Shown: positions 10,841 through 20,438 of the stretch, in pieces | Layout: every line of letters begins with the position of its first letter | How positions within the stretch are numbered: the first letter of the stretch is position 1 | Source: Magnetospirillum sp. 15-1 | GTDB taxonomy: Bacteria > Pseudomonadota > Alphaproteobacteria > Rhodospirillales > Magnetospirillaceae | Direction: 5' to 3' | DNA: 64,000 bases | NCBI RefSeq assembly: GCF_900184795.1 | Contig: NZ_FXXN01000028.1 | Coordinates: forward strand, 868,844-932,843 | Made by a program: the position numbers and the translations under genes | The notes under the pieces: model-generated | The model's input: the letters and a program-made list of their open reading frames with translations, nothing else | Databases searched by the model: none | What the model was told of the DNA's origin: nothing

Positions 10841-12341
10841 CGATCTCGTCCGGTGGACGGCCGGGCTGCCCGCCCGGCTCGACACGCTGCAGGTGGAGCT
10901 TCGCCGCGAGGCGGTGGGGCGGATCATCTCGTTGGGGGACGGGGTGGCGAGCATCGCCGGTCTGCCCGAGGCCGGTCAGGACGAGTTGCTGATACTGGGC
11001 GATGGTGTTGCCGGCATGGCCGTCACCCTGGACGAGGATGTGGTCGGCGCCGTGCTGCTGGGCGACTGGGCCGGGCTGTCCGCCGGCGCCCCCGTGCGCG
11101 GCACCGGTCAGGTCGTCCGGGTTCCGGTGGGCGAGGCGCTGCTGGGCCGTGTGGTCGATTCCCTGGGGCGCCCGCTGGATGGCGACCGCCCGCTGCCGGT
11201 GTCGGAATATTGGCCCATCGAGCGCCCGGCGCCCGGCATCGTCGACCGTGCCCTGATCTCACAGCCGCTGGCCACCGGCATCACGGTGATCGACGCCATG
11301 ATACCCGTGGGGCGCGGCCAGCGGGAACTGATCATCGGCGATCGCAAGACCGGCAAGACGGCGGTGGCGGTGGACGCCATGGTCAATCAGCGCGACAGCG
11401 ACGTCATCTGCATCTATGCCGCCATCAGCCAGAAATCCTCGTCGGTCAACCGGGTGGTGGATGCCATCCGGGCCCGCGGCGCCCCCGACCGGACCATCGT
11501 GGTGGTCGCCGAGCCGGACCAGCCGCCGGGACTGGCCTGGCTGACCCCTTACGCCGCCTGCACCATGGCCGAGTACTTCGCCGAGCAGGGACGCCACGTG
11601 CTGGTGGTCTATGACGACCTGACCAAGCACGCCGCCGTTCATCGCCAATTGTCGCTGCTGCTGCGCCGCCCGCCGGGACGCGAAGCCTATCCCGGCGACG
11701 TGTTCTACCTCCACTCACGCCTGCTGGAGCGGGCCGCCAAGCTGTCGGCCGAGCGTGGCGGCGGGTCGCTGACCGCCCTGCCCATCGCCGAGACCCAGGC
11801 GGGCAATCTCAGCGCCTATATCCCCACCAATCTGATTTCCATCACCGATGGTCAGATCTACCTGGAGCCCAAGCTGTTCTATGAAGGTCAGCGGCCGGCG
11901 GTGAATGTGGGCCTGTCGGTGTCCAGGGTCGGCGGCAAGACCCAGGCTCCGGCGTTGAAGGCGCTGTCCGAGAGCCTGCGGCTGGAATACGCCCAGTTCC
12001 TGGAACTGGAGGTGTTCACCCGCTTCGGCGGCATGATCGACGAGCGCACCCGGCGCATCGTCGAGCATGGGCGGCGCATCCGCGCCATGCTGATCCAGCG
12101 ACCGCTGGAACCCCTGCCGCTGAGCGAGCAGGTGGCGGGGTTGCTGGCCCTGGCCGACGGCCGGCTCGACCCGCTGCCCATGGAGGCGGTGGAACGGTTC
12201 AAGGCCGGGCTGGGACCGCGTCTGGCCGCCGACCTGGGGGAACTGACGCTGCGGCTGGACGCGGACGGCGTGCTGTCCGACGACGGCCGCGCCGAGATGC
12301 GGACGGTGGTCGAGGGGCTGCTGCGCGACCTGGGGGGCTGA
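10824..12341 (+). CDS. atpA: N-type ATPase subunit alpha
   Basis: 505 aa from ATG 10824; a TTG two codons earlier (10818) is less likely. Overlaps the end of atpF. P-loop GDRKTGKTAVAVDAM (GDRQTGKT in most alpha subunits) and SVSRVGGKTQAPALK. Non-catalytic nucleotide-binding subunit of F1. Confidence 0.94.
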   Translation: MPNLVDDLVRWTAGLPARLDTLQVELRREAVGRIISLGDGVASIAGLPEAGQDELLILGDGVAGMAVTLDEDVVGAVLLGDWAGLSAGAPVRGTGQVVRVPVGEALLGRVVDSLGRPLDGDRPLPVSEYWPIERPAPGIVDRALISQPLATGITVIDAMIPVGRGQRELIIGDRKTGKTAVAVDAMVNQRDSDVICIYAAISQKSSSVNRVVDAIRARGAPDRTIVVVAEPDQPPGLAWLTPYAACTMAEYFAEQGRHVLVVYDDLTKHAAVHRQLSLLLRRPPGREAYPGDVFYLHSRLLERAAKLSAERGGGSLTALPIAETQAGNLSAYIPTNLISITDGQIYLEPKLFYEGQRPAVNVGLSVSRVGGKTQAPALKALSESLRLEYAQFLELEVFTRFGGMIDERTRRIVEHGRRIRAMLIQRPLEPLPLSEQVAGLLALADGRLDPLPMEAVERFKAGLGPRLAADLGELTLRLDADGVLSDDGRAEMRTVVEGLLRDLGG

Positions 12342-12343
12342 TC

Positions 12344-13195
12344 ATGGAGCGGCTGGAGATCGTCCAGGCCCGTCTGCACAGTATCCGGCAATTGCTGGAT
12401 GTGGTCGGCGCCATGCGGGCCATGGCGGCGGCCCGCATGCAGCAGGCCATGGCGGCCCTGCCCGGGGCGCGGGCCTATGCCGGCATCATGGCCGAGGCCA
12501 TGGCCGATGCGCTGCTGCTGGCCGACGAGACGCCCAGGCCCGACGACGGCCCGCTGGCGGTTCTGGTGTTCACCACCGAGCATGGCTTCGTCGGCGCCTT
12601 CAACGAGGCGTTGCTGGACGAGGCGCGCCGTCGCCGTCCCGCCCATTTGTTCGTGACCGGTGCGCGGGGCGTCCTGGCGGCCGAGGAGGCGGGTGTGCCG
12701 CCCGGCTGGTCCCTGCCCATGACCGGGCGGGTCGACGGTACCGTCACGGTGGGGCGCCGTCTGGCGGAACGGCTCTATCCCGCCTTCGTTCGGGGCGACT
12801 TCACCCGGCTCGACATGATCCACGGCGGCGTGGCCGAGGGCGGCCGGTGGCGCATCGAGACCGCCACCGTGCTGCCGCTGGACCGCTCGGTCCTGCCCGC
12901 CGCCCGCTACCGGCCGTTTTCGCCGCTGCACACCCTGCCGCCGGCCCAGTTGCTGACCGAGCTTTCGGCCCAGCATCTGCTCGCCATCCTGGTCTGCGCC
13001 GCCACCGAGGCCCTGGCCGCCGAGAATGCCGCCCGTCTGGCCGCCACCACCGGAGCCCACGACAATATCGAGCGGCGCCTGGACGGGCTTCGCCTCGAAG
13101 AACAGCTCTTGCGCCAGGACGCCATAACCACCGAGATTCTGGATGTGATTACCGGAGCCGAGATGCTCCTCCATCCCCGAAGGGCTCACCCATGA
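12344..13195 (+). CDS. atpG: N-type ATPase subunit gamma
   Basis: 283 aa. The N-terminal helix with IRQLLDVVGAMRAMAAARM and the C-terminal helix (about 210-283) form the rotor coiled coil; the central Rossmann-like part is divergent, as usual in N-ATPases. Two bases after atpA; its stop overlaps the ATG of the zeta-like gene. Confidence 0.9.
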   Translation: MERLEIVQARLHSIRQLLDVVGAMRAMAAARMQQAMAALPGARAYAGIMAEAMADALLLADETPRPDDGPLAVLVFTTEHGFVGAFNEALLDEARRRRPAHLFVTGARGVLAAEEAGVPPGWSLPMTGRVDGTVTVGRRLAERLYPAFVRGDFTRLDMIHGGVAEGGRWRIETATVLPLDRSVLPAARYRPFSPLHTLPPAQLLTELSAQHLLAILVCAATEALAAENAARLAATTGAHDNIERRLDGLRLEEQLLRQDAITTEILDVITGAEMLLHPRRAHP

Positions 13196-13530
13196 CCCAA
13201 TTGGACGAGGATCTGCGCCGCAAGGAAAAGGCGGAGGAAGCCCGGTGGCGCTTCCGGCAGGAAAAGGCCTTCGAGATCATGGCCAAGCGCGACAAGCTGT
13301 TCGGCGTGTGGGCGGCGGGTTTGCTGGGATTGGCGGGTGACGGGGCCGCTGCTTACATCCGCGCGGTGATCGAGACGGGGGTTACCTTGGGGGATGACGC
13401 CATGCTCGGCAAGGTCGGGGGCGATCTGGCCGCCGCCGGCGTCGCCCAGGATGCCGGGGCGCTGGCCGCCAGACTGGGGGAGTGCGAGGCGGCGGCGCAG
13501 GCCATCGTCGCCCAGGGGAATATGCCCTGA
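13192..13530 (+). CDS. ATPase inhibitor zeta-like protein (DUF1476 family)
   Basis: 112 aa, ATG at 13192 overlaps the atpG stop (ATGA), so translation is likely coupled. Charged N-terminal helix (about 1-35), then RDKLFGVWAAGLLGLAGD, which matches the RNKLLGLWAAELLGLSGE core of the alphaproteobacterial F1 inhibitor zeta (Paracoccus type), and a helical C-terminus with KVGGDLAAAGV. Zeta inserts its N-terminus into F1 to block ATP hydrolysis. It normally serves the housekeeping F-ATPase; its place as last gene of an N-ATPase operon suggests an inhibitor dedicated to this enzyme (inference). Confidence 0.85.
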   Translation: MTQLDEDLRRKEKAEEARWRFRQEKAFEIMAKRDKLFGVWAAGLLGLAGDGAAAYIRAVIETGVTLGDDAMLGKVGGDLAAAGVAQDAGALAARLGECEAAAQAIVAQGNMP

Positions 13531-13607
13531 GGCCTCGCCGATCCATGTTTTCGCCTGAGTTGGTTTGAGGATAGTATCCCTTCGCATTCTGATGAAGTGG
13601 GGAAGAC

Positions 13608-14108
13608 ATGAAGACCAACGAAAACCTTGCCGAGGCCTTTGCCGGAGAAAGCCAGGCCAACCGGAAATACCTCGCCTATGCCGAGGCGGCGGCCAAGGAC
13701 GGCCTGCCCGAAATCGCCAAGCTGTTCCGGGCCGTCGCGGCGGCGGAAACCATCCATGCCCACGCCCACCTCCGCGCCATGGGCGGGATCAAGGCGACGG
13801 CCGAGAACCTCCGGGCCGCCATTTCCGGCGAGAAGCACGAGTTCGAGGAGATGTATCCGGCCTTCGTCGCCACCGCCGAGGCCGAGGGCGCCAGGGTCGC
13901 GCTGCTGTCCATGCGGCACGCCATGGAGGTGGAAAAGACCCACCACGGCCTGTTCGTCGACGCCCTGGCCGCCATCGAGGCCGGCCATGATCTGGCCGGC
14001 GGCAGCATCCATGTCTGCGCCATCTGCGGACATACGGTGATCGGCGAGGTCCCGGACCAGTGCCCGGTTTGCCACGCCAAGGCCGGGAAGTTCTCAGAAA
14101 TCGCCTGA
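13608..14108 (+). CDS. Rubrerythrin
   Basis: 166 aa. N-terminal four-helix diiron domain with EAFAGESQANRKYLAYAE and the helices bearing AAAETIHAHAH and MRHAMEVEKTHH, then a C-terminal rubredoxin-like Fe(Cys)4 domain with CAICG and CPVCH. Reduces hydrogen peroxide in the cytoplasm. Own transcription unit: a 77-bp gap before it and a hairpin after it. Confidence 0.95.
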   Translation: MKTNENLAEAFAGESQANRKYLAYAEAAAKDGLPEIAKLFRAVAAAETIHAHAHLRAMGGIKATAENLRAAISGEKHEFEEMYPAFVATAEAEGARVALLSMRHAMEVEKTHHGLFVDALAAIEAGHDLAGGSIHVCAICGHTVIGEVPDQCPVCHAKAGKFSEIA

Positions 14109-14118
14109 TTTCCCCCTG

Positions 14119-14146
14119 CCGCCTCCGGGACGTGTCTCGGAGGCGG
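14119..14146 (+). terminator. Hairpin after rubrerythrin
   Basis: Perfect 9-bp stem CCGCCTCCG / CGGAGGCGG with a 10-base loop, 10 bp after the rubrerythrin stop. The following T-tract is weak (TCTT). Confidence 0.6.
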
Positions 14147-14228
14147 TCTTGGTGGGGCGGGCGACGGTCGCGCTTGGTCCTGGTGTGCTATCCTGGCCCC
14201 TTATCGCACCCGGACAGCGAGGCTTTCC

Positions 14229-16034
14229 ATGACCGACCGCCCCCTTCTCGTCTACAGCGATGCCCTGTTGCGGCGGATTCTGGCCGACACGCGGACCATC
14301 GCCATGGTGGGGGCCAGCACCAACTGGAACCGCCCCAGCTACTTCGTCATGAAGTACCTGCAGGCCAAGGGCTATCGGGTGATTCCGGTCAATCCGGCCG
14401 CCGCCGGGCAACAGATCCTGGGCGAGACGGTGCGGGCCAGCCTGTCCGAAATCACCGAGCCGGTGGATATGGTCGACGTCTTCCGCCGCGCCGATCAGGT
14501 GGGGCCGGTGGTCGATGAAGCCGTCGCCCTGGGCGCCAAGGTGCTGTGGATGCAGTTGGGAGTGCGCAACGACGAGGCCGCCGCCCGTGCCGAGGCGGCC
14601 GGGCTCCAGGTGGTGATGGACCGCTGCCCCAAGATCGAGTTCGGCCGGCTGGGCGGCGAGTTGGGGTGGAGCGGCGTCAATACCGGCCTGATCCGCAATC
14701 AGGCTCCCGAGGCGCCGCGCGCCCGCGGCCACAAGGAACGGGCCATGCCGCCGCGTAACCAGAGCTATGGCTTCGAGACCAGGGCGATCCATGCCGGCGC
14801 GGCGCCCGATCCGGCGACGGGGGCGCGCATCACCCCCATCTACCAGACCTCGTCCTATGTGTTCGAGGATGCCGAGCAGGCGGCGTCGCTGTTCAATCTG
14901 CACACCTTCGGCAACATTTATTCGCGGCTGACCAACCCCACCGTCTCGGTGCTGGAGGAGCGGGTGGCGACGCTGGAGGGGGGCCGCGCCGCCGTGGCCG
15001 CCGCCTCGGGCCATGCCGGGCAGTTCCTGACCTTCTTCACCCTGCTGGAGCCGGGCGACGAGTTCCTGGCGTCGCGCAATCTCTATGGCGGCTCGCTGAC
15101 CCAGTTCGGCCTGTCGTTCCGCAAACTGGGCTGGACCTGCCATTTCGTCGACCCCAACGACCCCGATAATTTCAGGAAGGCGCTGACGCCCAGGTGCAAG
15201 GCCATCTTCGTGGAAAGCCTGGCCAATCCCGGCGGCATCATCGTGGATATCGAAGCCATCGCGGCAGTGGCGCACGAGGCCGGCATCCCGCTGGTGGTCG
15301 ACAACACCCTGGCGACGCCCTATCTCTGCCGGCCGTTCGAGTGGGGGGCGGACATCGTCTGCCACTCCACCACCAAGTTCCTGGCCGGCCACGGCAACTC
15401 GCTGGGCGGCGTGGTGGTGGAATCGGGACGCTTCGACTGGGCGCAGAACGACAAGTTCCCGTCCATGACCAAGCCCGAGCCGGCCTATCACGGTCTGACC
15501 TTCTACGAGACCTTCGGCGATTTCGGCTTCACCACCAAGGCCCGCGCCGTGGCGCTTCGCGATTTCGGCCCCGCCATGGCGCCCATGAACGCCTTCCTGA
15601 CCATCACCGGCATCGAGACCCTGCCGCTCAGGATGGAGCGCCACGTGGACAATGCCCGCAAGGTGGCCGAGTTCCTGGAAGGCCATCCCAAGGTGGCCTG
15701 GGTGTCTTATGCCGGGCTGAAATCCAGCCCCTACCATGCCCTGGCGGCCAAGTACCTGCCCAAGGGCGCCGGCTCGGTCTTCACCTTCGGGGTCAAGGGC
15801 GGCTACGAGGCCGGGATCAAGATGGTGGAGGGCGTGCGGCTGTTCTCCCATCTCGCCAATGTGGGCGATACCCGCTCGCTGATCCTCCATCCGGCCTCCA
15901 CCACCCACCGCCAGCTCAGCGACGAGCAGCGGATGGCGGCGGGCGCCGGGCCCGATGTGGTTCGCCTGTCGGTGGGGCTGGAGACCGCCGATGATATCAT
16001 TCGCGATCTGGATCAGGCTCTGTGCACGGTTTAA
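14229..16034 (+). CDS. CoA-binding domain fused to O-acetylhomoserine sulfhydrylase
   Basis: 601 aa in one uninterrupted frame. Residues about 1-150 are a CoA-binding Rossmann domain of the YccU type (TIAMVGASTNWNRPSYFV, VIPVNP). A linker rich in A, P and R leads to MPPRNQSYGFETRAIHAG at about 175, where a normal MetY protein would begin. The second part is a PLP Cys/Met-metabolism enzyme with the Schiff-base lysine K383 in HSTTKFLAGHG. It probably makes homocysteine from O-acetylhomoserine and sulfide. The internal ATG with adjacent AAGGAACGGGCC could allow separate translation of the enzyme. Confidence 0.88.
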   Translation: MTDRPLLVYSDALLRRILADTRTIAMVGASTNWNRPSYFVMKYLQAKGYRVIPVNPAAAGQQILGETVRASLSEITEPVDMVDVFRRADQVGPVVDEAVALGAKVLWMQLGVRNDEAAARAEAAGLQVVMDRCPKIEFGRLGGELGWSGVNTGLIRNQAPEAPRARGHKERAMPPRNQSYGFETRAIHAGAAPDPATGARITPIYQTSSYVFEDAEQAASLFNLHTFGNIYSRLTNPTVSVLEERVATLEGGRAAVAAASGHAGQFLTFFTLLEPGDEFLASRNLYGGSLTQFGLSFRKLGWTCHFVDPNDPDNFRKALTPRCKAIFVESLANPGGIIVDIEAIAAVAHEAGIPLVVDNTLATPYLCRPFEWGADIVCHSTTKFLAGHGNSLGGVVVESGRFDWAQNDKFPSMTKPEPAYHGLTFYETFGDFGFTTKARAVALRDFGPAMAPMNAFLTITGIETLPLRMERHVDNARKVAEFLEGHPKVAWVSYAGLKSSPYHALAAKYLPKGAGSVFTFGVKGGYEAGIKMVEGVRLFSHLANVGDTRSLILHPASTTHRQLSDEQRMAAGAGPDVVRLSVGLETADDIIRDLDQALCTV

Positions 16035-16038
16035 GTGG

Positions 16039-16067
16039 CCCTGGCTGATCGGCCAGGGGAGCTTTTC
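16039..16067 (+). terminator. Rho-independent terminator
   Basis: Stem CCCTGGC / GCCAGGG with a 6-base loop followed by GAGCTTTT, right after the fusion gene stop at 16034. Confidence 0.65.
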
Positions 16068-16183
16068 GGCATTGATGGCGGAGGTTGTAAGCTGATAACA
16101 AAAAGCAGCCCCCGCTTCGTCAGTCGCGGTCCGTCATCAAATCCCGGAACCAGGGGGCCGTCGATCATTACAGGGCGTCGTCC

Positions 16184-17317
16184 ATGTCAGGGAAACATCT
16201 TCGCCAGATTTGCATTCTCCTGGCCGTCATCGGTCTGGCCGTGTGGGGTTATCGCAAATACGGTGGAGAGGTCGGCCCCGTCGGCGCGGCCAAGGCGGTG
16301 CCGGCGATACCCGTGGCGACCACCGCCGCCATCCTCGAGGACGTGCCGATCTCCCTCGACGGGCTAGGCACGGTTACCGCCGCCAACACGGTTACGGTCC
16401 GGACCCAGGTGGACGGGCAACTGCTCCAGGTGCTGTTCCGCGAAGGCCAGGACGTACAGGCGGGCGCCGTACTGGCTCAGATCGACCCGCGCTCCTATCA
16501 GGCGCAACTGGATCAGGCCATGGCCAAGAAGGCCCAGAACGAGGCGATGCTGGCCAATGCCCGGCGCGACCTCGGCCGTTACGGGGCCTTGCTGAAGAAC
16601 GAATACGCCACTCGCCAGCAGGTCGACACCACCCAGGCGCTGGTCAATCAACTGGAAGCGGCGGTGAAGGCCGATCAGGCGGCCATCGAGAATTCCCGCG
16701 TGCTGCTGGGCTATACCACCATCCGTTCGCCCATCGACGGCCGGGCCGGCTTCCGCCAGATCGACCAGGGCAACGTCGTTCACGTCAACGACGCCACGCC
16801 CATGGTGGTGATCACCCAGATGCATCCGATCAACGTGGTCTTCACGCTGCCGCAAGACGTCCTGCCCGACGTGATCCGCGCCATGGCGGCCGCGCCGCTG
16901 GAGGTCACCACGGTCTCGCGCGACGGCCGGCAGGTGCTTGACGTGGGCCGGCTGGAACTGGTCGACAACCAGATCGACCAAAGTACCGGCACCATCCGGC
17001 TCAAGGCGGTGATGCCCAATCAGACGGGCCTGCTGTGGCCCGGCCAGTTCGTCAGCGCCCATCTGGTGCTGGGGGTCCGGCGTCAGGCGGTCACCGTGCC
17101 GGCGAACGCCATTCTGCGGGGGCAGCAGGGGGCCTATGCCTATGTGGTCGGCGCCGATTCCACCGTCGAGGCCCGGCCGCTGACCCTGGGGCGGGGTGAT
17201 GAAAGCCGGGTGGTGGTGGTCGCCGGCCTCGCCGCGGGGGAGACCGTCGTTACCGACGGTCAGATGCGGCTGAAGAACGGCGCCAGGATCGAAGTCGGGG
17301 CGAGCGCCGCGAAATGA
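16184..17317 (+). CDS. RND efflux periplasmic adaptor (HlyD/MdtA-like)
   Basis: 377 aa. N-terminal membrane anchor or signal (ICILLAVIGLAVWGYRKY), biotinyl-lipoyl half motifs (VDGQLLQVLFREGQDVQAG and SPIDGRAGFRQIDQGNVV), a helical hairpin between them (about 100-180), then beta-barrel and membrane-proximal domains. Bridges the inner-membrane pump to an outer-membrane channel not encoded here. Overlaps the pump gene by four bases. Confidence 0.92.
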   Translation: MSGKHLRQICILLAVIGLAVWGYRKYGGEVGPVGAAKAVPAIPVATTAAILEDVPISLDGLGTVTAANTVTVRTQVDGQLLQVLFREGQDVQAGAVLAQIDPRSYQAQLDQAMAKKAQNEAMLANARRDLGRYGALLKNEYATRQQVDTTQALVNQLEAAVKADQAAIENSRVLLGYTTIRSPIDGRAGFRQIDQGNVVHVNDATPMVVITQMHPINVVFTLPQDVLPDVIRAMAAAPLEVTTVSRDGRQVLDVGRLELVDNQIDQSTGTIRLKAVMPNQTGLLWPGQFVSAHLVLGVRRQAVTVPANAILRGQQGAYAYVVGADSTVEARPLTLGRGDESRVVVVAGLAAGETVVTDGQMRLKNGARIEVGASAAK

Positions 17318-20300
17318 GCGTTTCCGCTCCATTCATCCGCCGCCCCATCGCCACCACCTTGTTGATGGCGGCCTTGCTGCTGGCCGGTCTGGTGGCCTTT
17401 CCGCTGCTGCCGGTGGCGCCGCTGCCGCAGGTGGATTTTCCCACCATCATCGTTACCACCAGCCTGCCCGGTGCCGATCCCCAGACCATGGCGTCGTCGG
17501 TGACCCAGCCGCTGGAGCGCCAGTTCTCGCAGATTCCCGGCGTGGCCCAGTTGACGTCCACCAGCGTCCTCGGCTCGTCGTCCATCACCTTGCAATTCGA
17601 CCTGGAGCGCAATATCGACGCCGCCTCCCAGGACGTCCAGGCCGCCATCAACGCCGCCAGCGGCCAGTTGCCCAAGATTCTTCCCGGCCCGCCCACCTAT
17701 CGCAAGGTCAACCCGGCCGATACCCCCATCCTGATCATCGCCGTCAATTCCGACACCCTGCCGCTGATCACCGTCGACGACTACGCCGATACGGTGCTGG
17801 CCCAGCAGATCAGCCGCATATCCGGGGTGGGACAGGTCTCCATCGGCGGCGAGCAGAAGCCGGCCATCCGGGTGCAGATCGATCCCGGCAAGATCGCCGC
17901 CCTGGGGATCGGGCTGGAGGAACTGCGCGGCACCATCGCCAGCGTCACCGCCAATTCGCCCAAGGGCAGCCTGGACGGCGAGCGGCGCAACCTGACCATC
18001 TACGCCAACGACCAGTTGACCACCGCCGCACCCTGGGGGCGGGTGATCGTCGCCTACAAGAACGGCTCGCCGGTTCGCATCGACGATATCGGCCGGGCGG
18101 TCGAAGGGCCGGAGAACGCCCGTCTGGCCGCCTGGGAGAACGGCAAGCGGGCGGTCTATCTGGTGGTCTACAAAATGCCGGGGGCCAACGTCATCGAGAC
18201 GGTGGACCGGGTCAAGGCGGCGCTGCCGGTGCTGCAGGCGTCGATTCCCCCGGCCGTTCAGGTCAAGGTGGTGATCGACCGCACGACGACCATCCGTGCC
18301 TCGGTTCACGAGGTGGAATTCACCCTGGTGCTGACCATCGCCCTGGTGGTGATGGTGATCTTCCTGTTCCTGCGCAATCTGTGGGCCACCATCATTCCCG
18401 GCATCACCGTGCCGCTGGCGCTGGCCGGCACGGCCGGGCTGATGTATCTGGCTAATTTCAGCCTCGACAACCTGTCGCTGATGGCGCTCACCATCGCCGT
18501 GGGCTTCGTGGTCGACGACGCCATCGTCATGCTGGAAAACATCTACCGCCATCTCGAGGAGGGGATGTCGCCCATGGAGGCGGCCTTCGCCGGCGCCTCG
18601 GAGATCGGCTTCACCATCATTTCCATCAGCGTGTCGCTGATCGCGGTGTTCATTCCGCTGCTGCTGATGTCGGGGGTGGTCGGCCGGCTGCTGCGCGAGT
18701 TCGCCCTGACCGTGTCCATGGCCATCGTGGTGTCCATCGTGGTGTCGCTGACCTTGACCCCCATGATGTGCGCGCGGGTTCTGCATGACGAGCACACCGC
18801 CAGCCATGGCCGCCTCTACTGGCTGTTCGAGCGCGGCTTTGAGGCCCTGATCGGCGCCTATGCCAGGGGGCTGGACTGGGTTCTGCGCCACCAGCGTCTG
18901 ACCATGGCCAGCTTCTTCGCCACCCTGGTGGCCACCGGCCTGCTGTTCGCGGCCATCCCCAAGGGCTTCTTTCCGCAGCAGGATACCGGGGTGCTGTTCG
19001 GCATCTCCGACGCGGCCCAGGATATTTCGTTCGCCGAGATGTCCCGGCGCCAGCAGGCGCTGGGCGCCATTCTGTCGGCCGATCCCGACGTGGCCAACTG
19101 GACCGCCAGCATCGGCGCCCTGAGCGGCCAGACCCTGAACAACGGCCGCTTCTTCATGGCGCTGAAGCCGCGCGACCAGCGCACGTCCTCGGCCCAGCAG
19201 GTGATCGAGCGCCTGCGCCGCCAGGCGGGCCAGGTCAGCGGCGCCATGCTGTATCTGCAGGCGCCGCAGGACCTCAACGTCGGCGGGCGTCTGGCCCGTA
19301 CCCAGTACCAGTACACCCTGCAAGATGCCGACCTGGACGAGTTGAACAACTGGGCGCCGCGAATGCTGGCCAAGCTGAGGGCCTTGCCCGAGCTTCAGGA
19401 CGTGGCCTCGGACCAGCAGACCGACGGCGCCACCCTCAATCTGGTCATCGACCGCGATCAGGCCGCCCGTTTCGGCATCCAACCCCAGGTGATCGACGAC
19501 ACCCTCTACGACGCCTTCGGCCAACGTCAGGTGGCGCAGTACTTCACCCAGCTGAACAGCTATCACGTGGTGATGGAGGTGCTGCCCGAACTGCAGGGCT
19601 CGCCCGATACCCTGGACAAGATCTACCTGCGCTCGCCGGTGACCGGCGCGCAGGTGCCGCTGTCGGCCATCGCCCGGTTCGACACCGCCCCGGTCAGCCT
19701 GTTGGCGGTCAACCACCAGGGCCAGTTCCCGGCGGTGACCCTGTCGTTCAATCTGCGGCCCGGAGTGGCGCTGGGACAGGCGGTCGAGGCCATCAAGAAG
19801 GCCGAGGCGGAGATGGCCAAGCCGCTCACCCTGATCGCCACCTTCCAGGGGACCGCCCAGGTCTTTCAGCAATCCCTGGCGTCACAGCCCTATCTGATCC
19901 TCGCGGCGCTGATCTCGGTCTACATCATTCTCGGCATTCTCTACGAAAGCTTCGTCCACCCGCTGACCATCCTGTCGACCCTGCCGTCGGCGGGGGCGGG
20001 GGCGCTGCTGTTCCTGATGGCCTTTGGTCACGACATGTCGCTGATCGCCCTGATCGGCATTCTCCTGCTGATCGGTATCGTCAAGAAGAACGGCATCATG
20101 ATCGTCGACTTCGCCATCGCCGCCCAGCGTGAGCGCGGCGCGACGCCAATGGAGGCCATTCGCGAGGCCTCGCTCAAGCGCTTCCGGCCGATCATGATGA
20201 CCACCTTCGCCGCCATGCTGGGTGGATTGCCGCTGATGCTCGGGGCGGGAACCGGCTCGGAGCTTCGCCAGCCCCTGGGTGTGGCCATGGTCGGAGGATT

Positions 20301-20427
20301 GCTGGTCAGCCAGATGCTGACGCTGTTCACCACGCCGGTCATCTATCTGGCGTTCGAGCGGCTGCGCCATGGCAGCGGCGATGGCCGGCGAAGCAAGCCG
20401 GAGCCGATCAAGCTGGTCGCCGAATAG
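17314..20427 (+). CDS. RND multidrug efflux permease (MdtB/MdtC-like)
   Basis: 1037 aa, normal length for the HAE1 group. Starts FIRRPIATTLLMAALLLAGL; 12 membrane helices in the 1+5+1+5 pattern with two large periplasmic loops. The proton-relay aspartates are in TIAVGFVVDDAIVMLEN, and the second half has LLIGIVKKNGIMIVDFA. Closest in character to MdtC/MuxB permeases. Substrates cannot be told. Translationally coupled to the adaptor. Confidence 0.93.
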   Translation: MSVSAPFIRRPIATTLLMAALLLAGLVAFPLLPVAPLPQVDFPTIIVTTSLPGADPQTMASSVTQPLERQFSQIPGVAQLTSTSVLGSSSITLQFDLERNIDAASQDVQAAINAASGQLPKILPGPPTYRKVNPADTPILIIAVNSDTLPLITVDDYADTVLAQQISRISGVGQVSIGGEQKPAIRVQIDPGKIAALGIGLEELRGTIASVTANSPKGSLDGERRNLTIYANDQLTTAAPWGRVIVAYKNGSPVRIDDIGRAVEGPENARLAAWENGKRAVYLVVYKMPGANVIETVDRVKAALPVLQASIPPAVQVKVVIDRTTTIRASVHEVEFTLVLTIALVVMVIFLFLRNLWATIIPGITVPLALAGTAGLMYLANFSLDNLSLMALTIAVGFVVDDAIVMLENIYRHLEEGMSPMEAAFAGASEIGFTIISISVSLIAVFIPLLLMSGVVGRLLREFALTVSMAIVVSIVVSLTLTPMMCARVLHDEHTASHGRLYWLFERGFEALIGAYARGLDWVLRHQRLTMASFFATLVATGLLFAAIPKGFFPQQDTGVLFGISDAAQDISFAEMSRRQQALGAILSADPDVANWTASIGALSGQTLNNGRFFMALKPRDQRTSSAQQVIERLRRQAGQVSGAMLYLQAPQDLNVGGRLARTQYQYTLQDADLDELNNWAPRMLAKLRALPELQDVASDQQTDGATLNLVIDRDQAARFGIQPQVIDDTLYDAFGQRQVAQYFTQLNSYHVVMEVLPELQGSPDTLDKIYLRSPVTGAQVPLSAIARFDTAPVSLLAVNHQGQFPAVTLSFNLRPGVALGQAVEAIKKAEAEMAKPLTLIATFQGTAQVFQQSLASQPYLILAALISVYIILGILYESFVHPLTILSTLPSAGAGALLFLMAFGHDMSLIALIGILLLIGIVKKNGIMIVDFAIAAQRERGATPMEAIREASLKRFRPIMMTTFAAMLGGLPLMLGAGTGSELRQPLGVAMVGGLLVSQMLTLFTTPVIYLAFERLRHGSGDGRRSKPEPIKLVAE

Positions 20428-20438
20428 GTCCGGCCCGG

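Noticed and set aside
17260-19872. 870-codon minus-strand frame opposite the RND permease
   Set aside because: Antisense shadow; composition rich in H, G, Q and no recognisable family.
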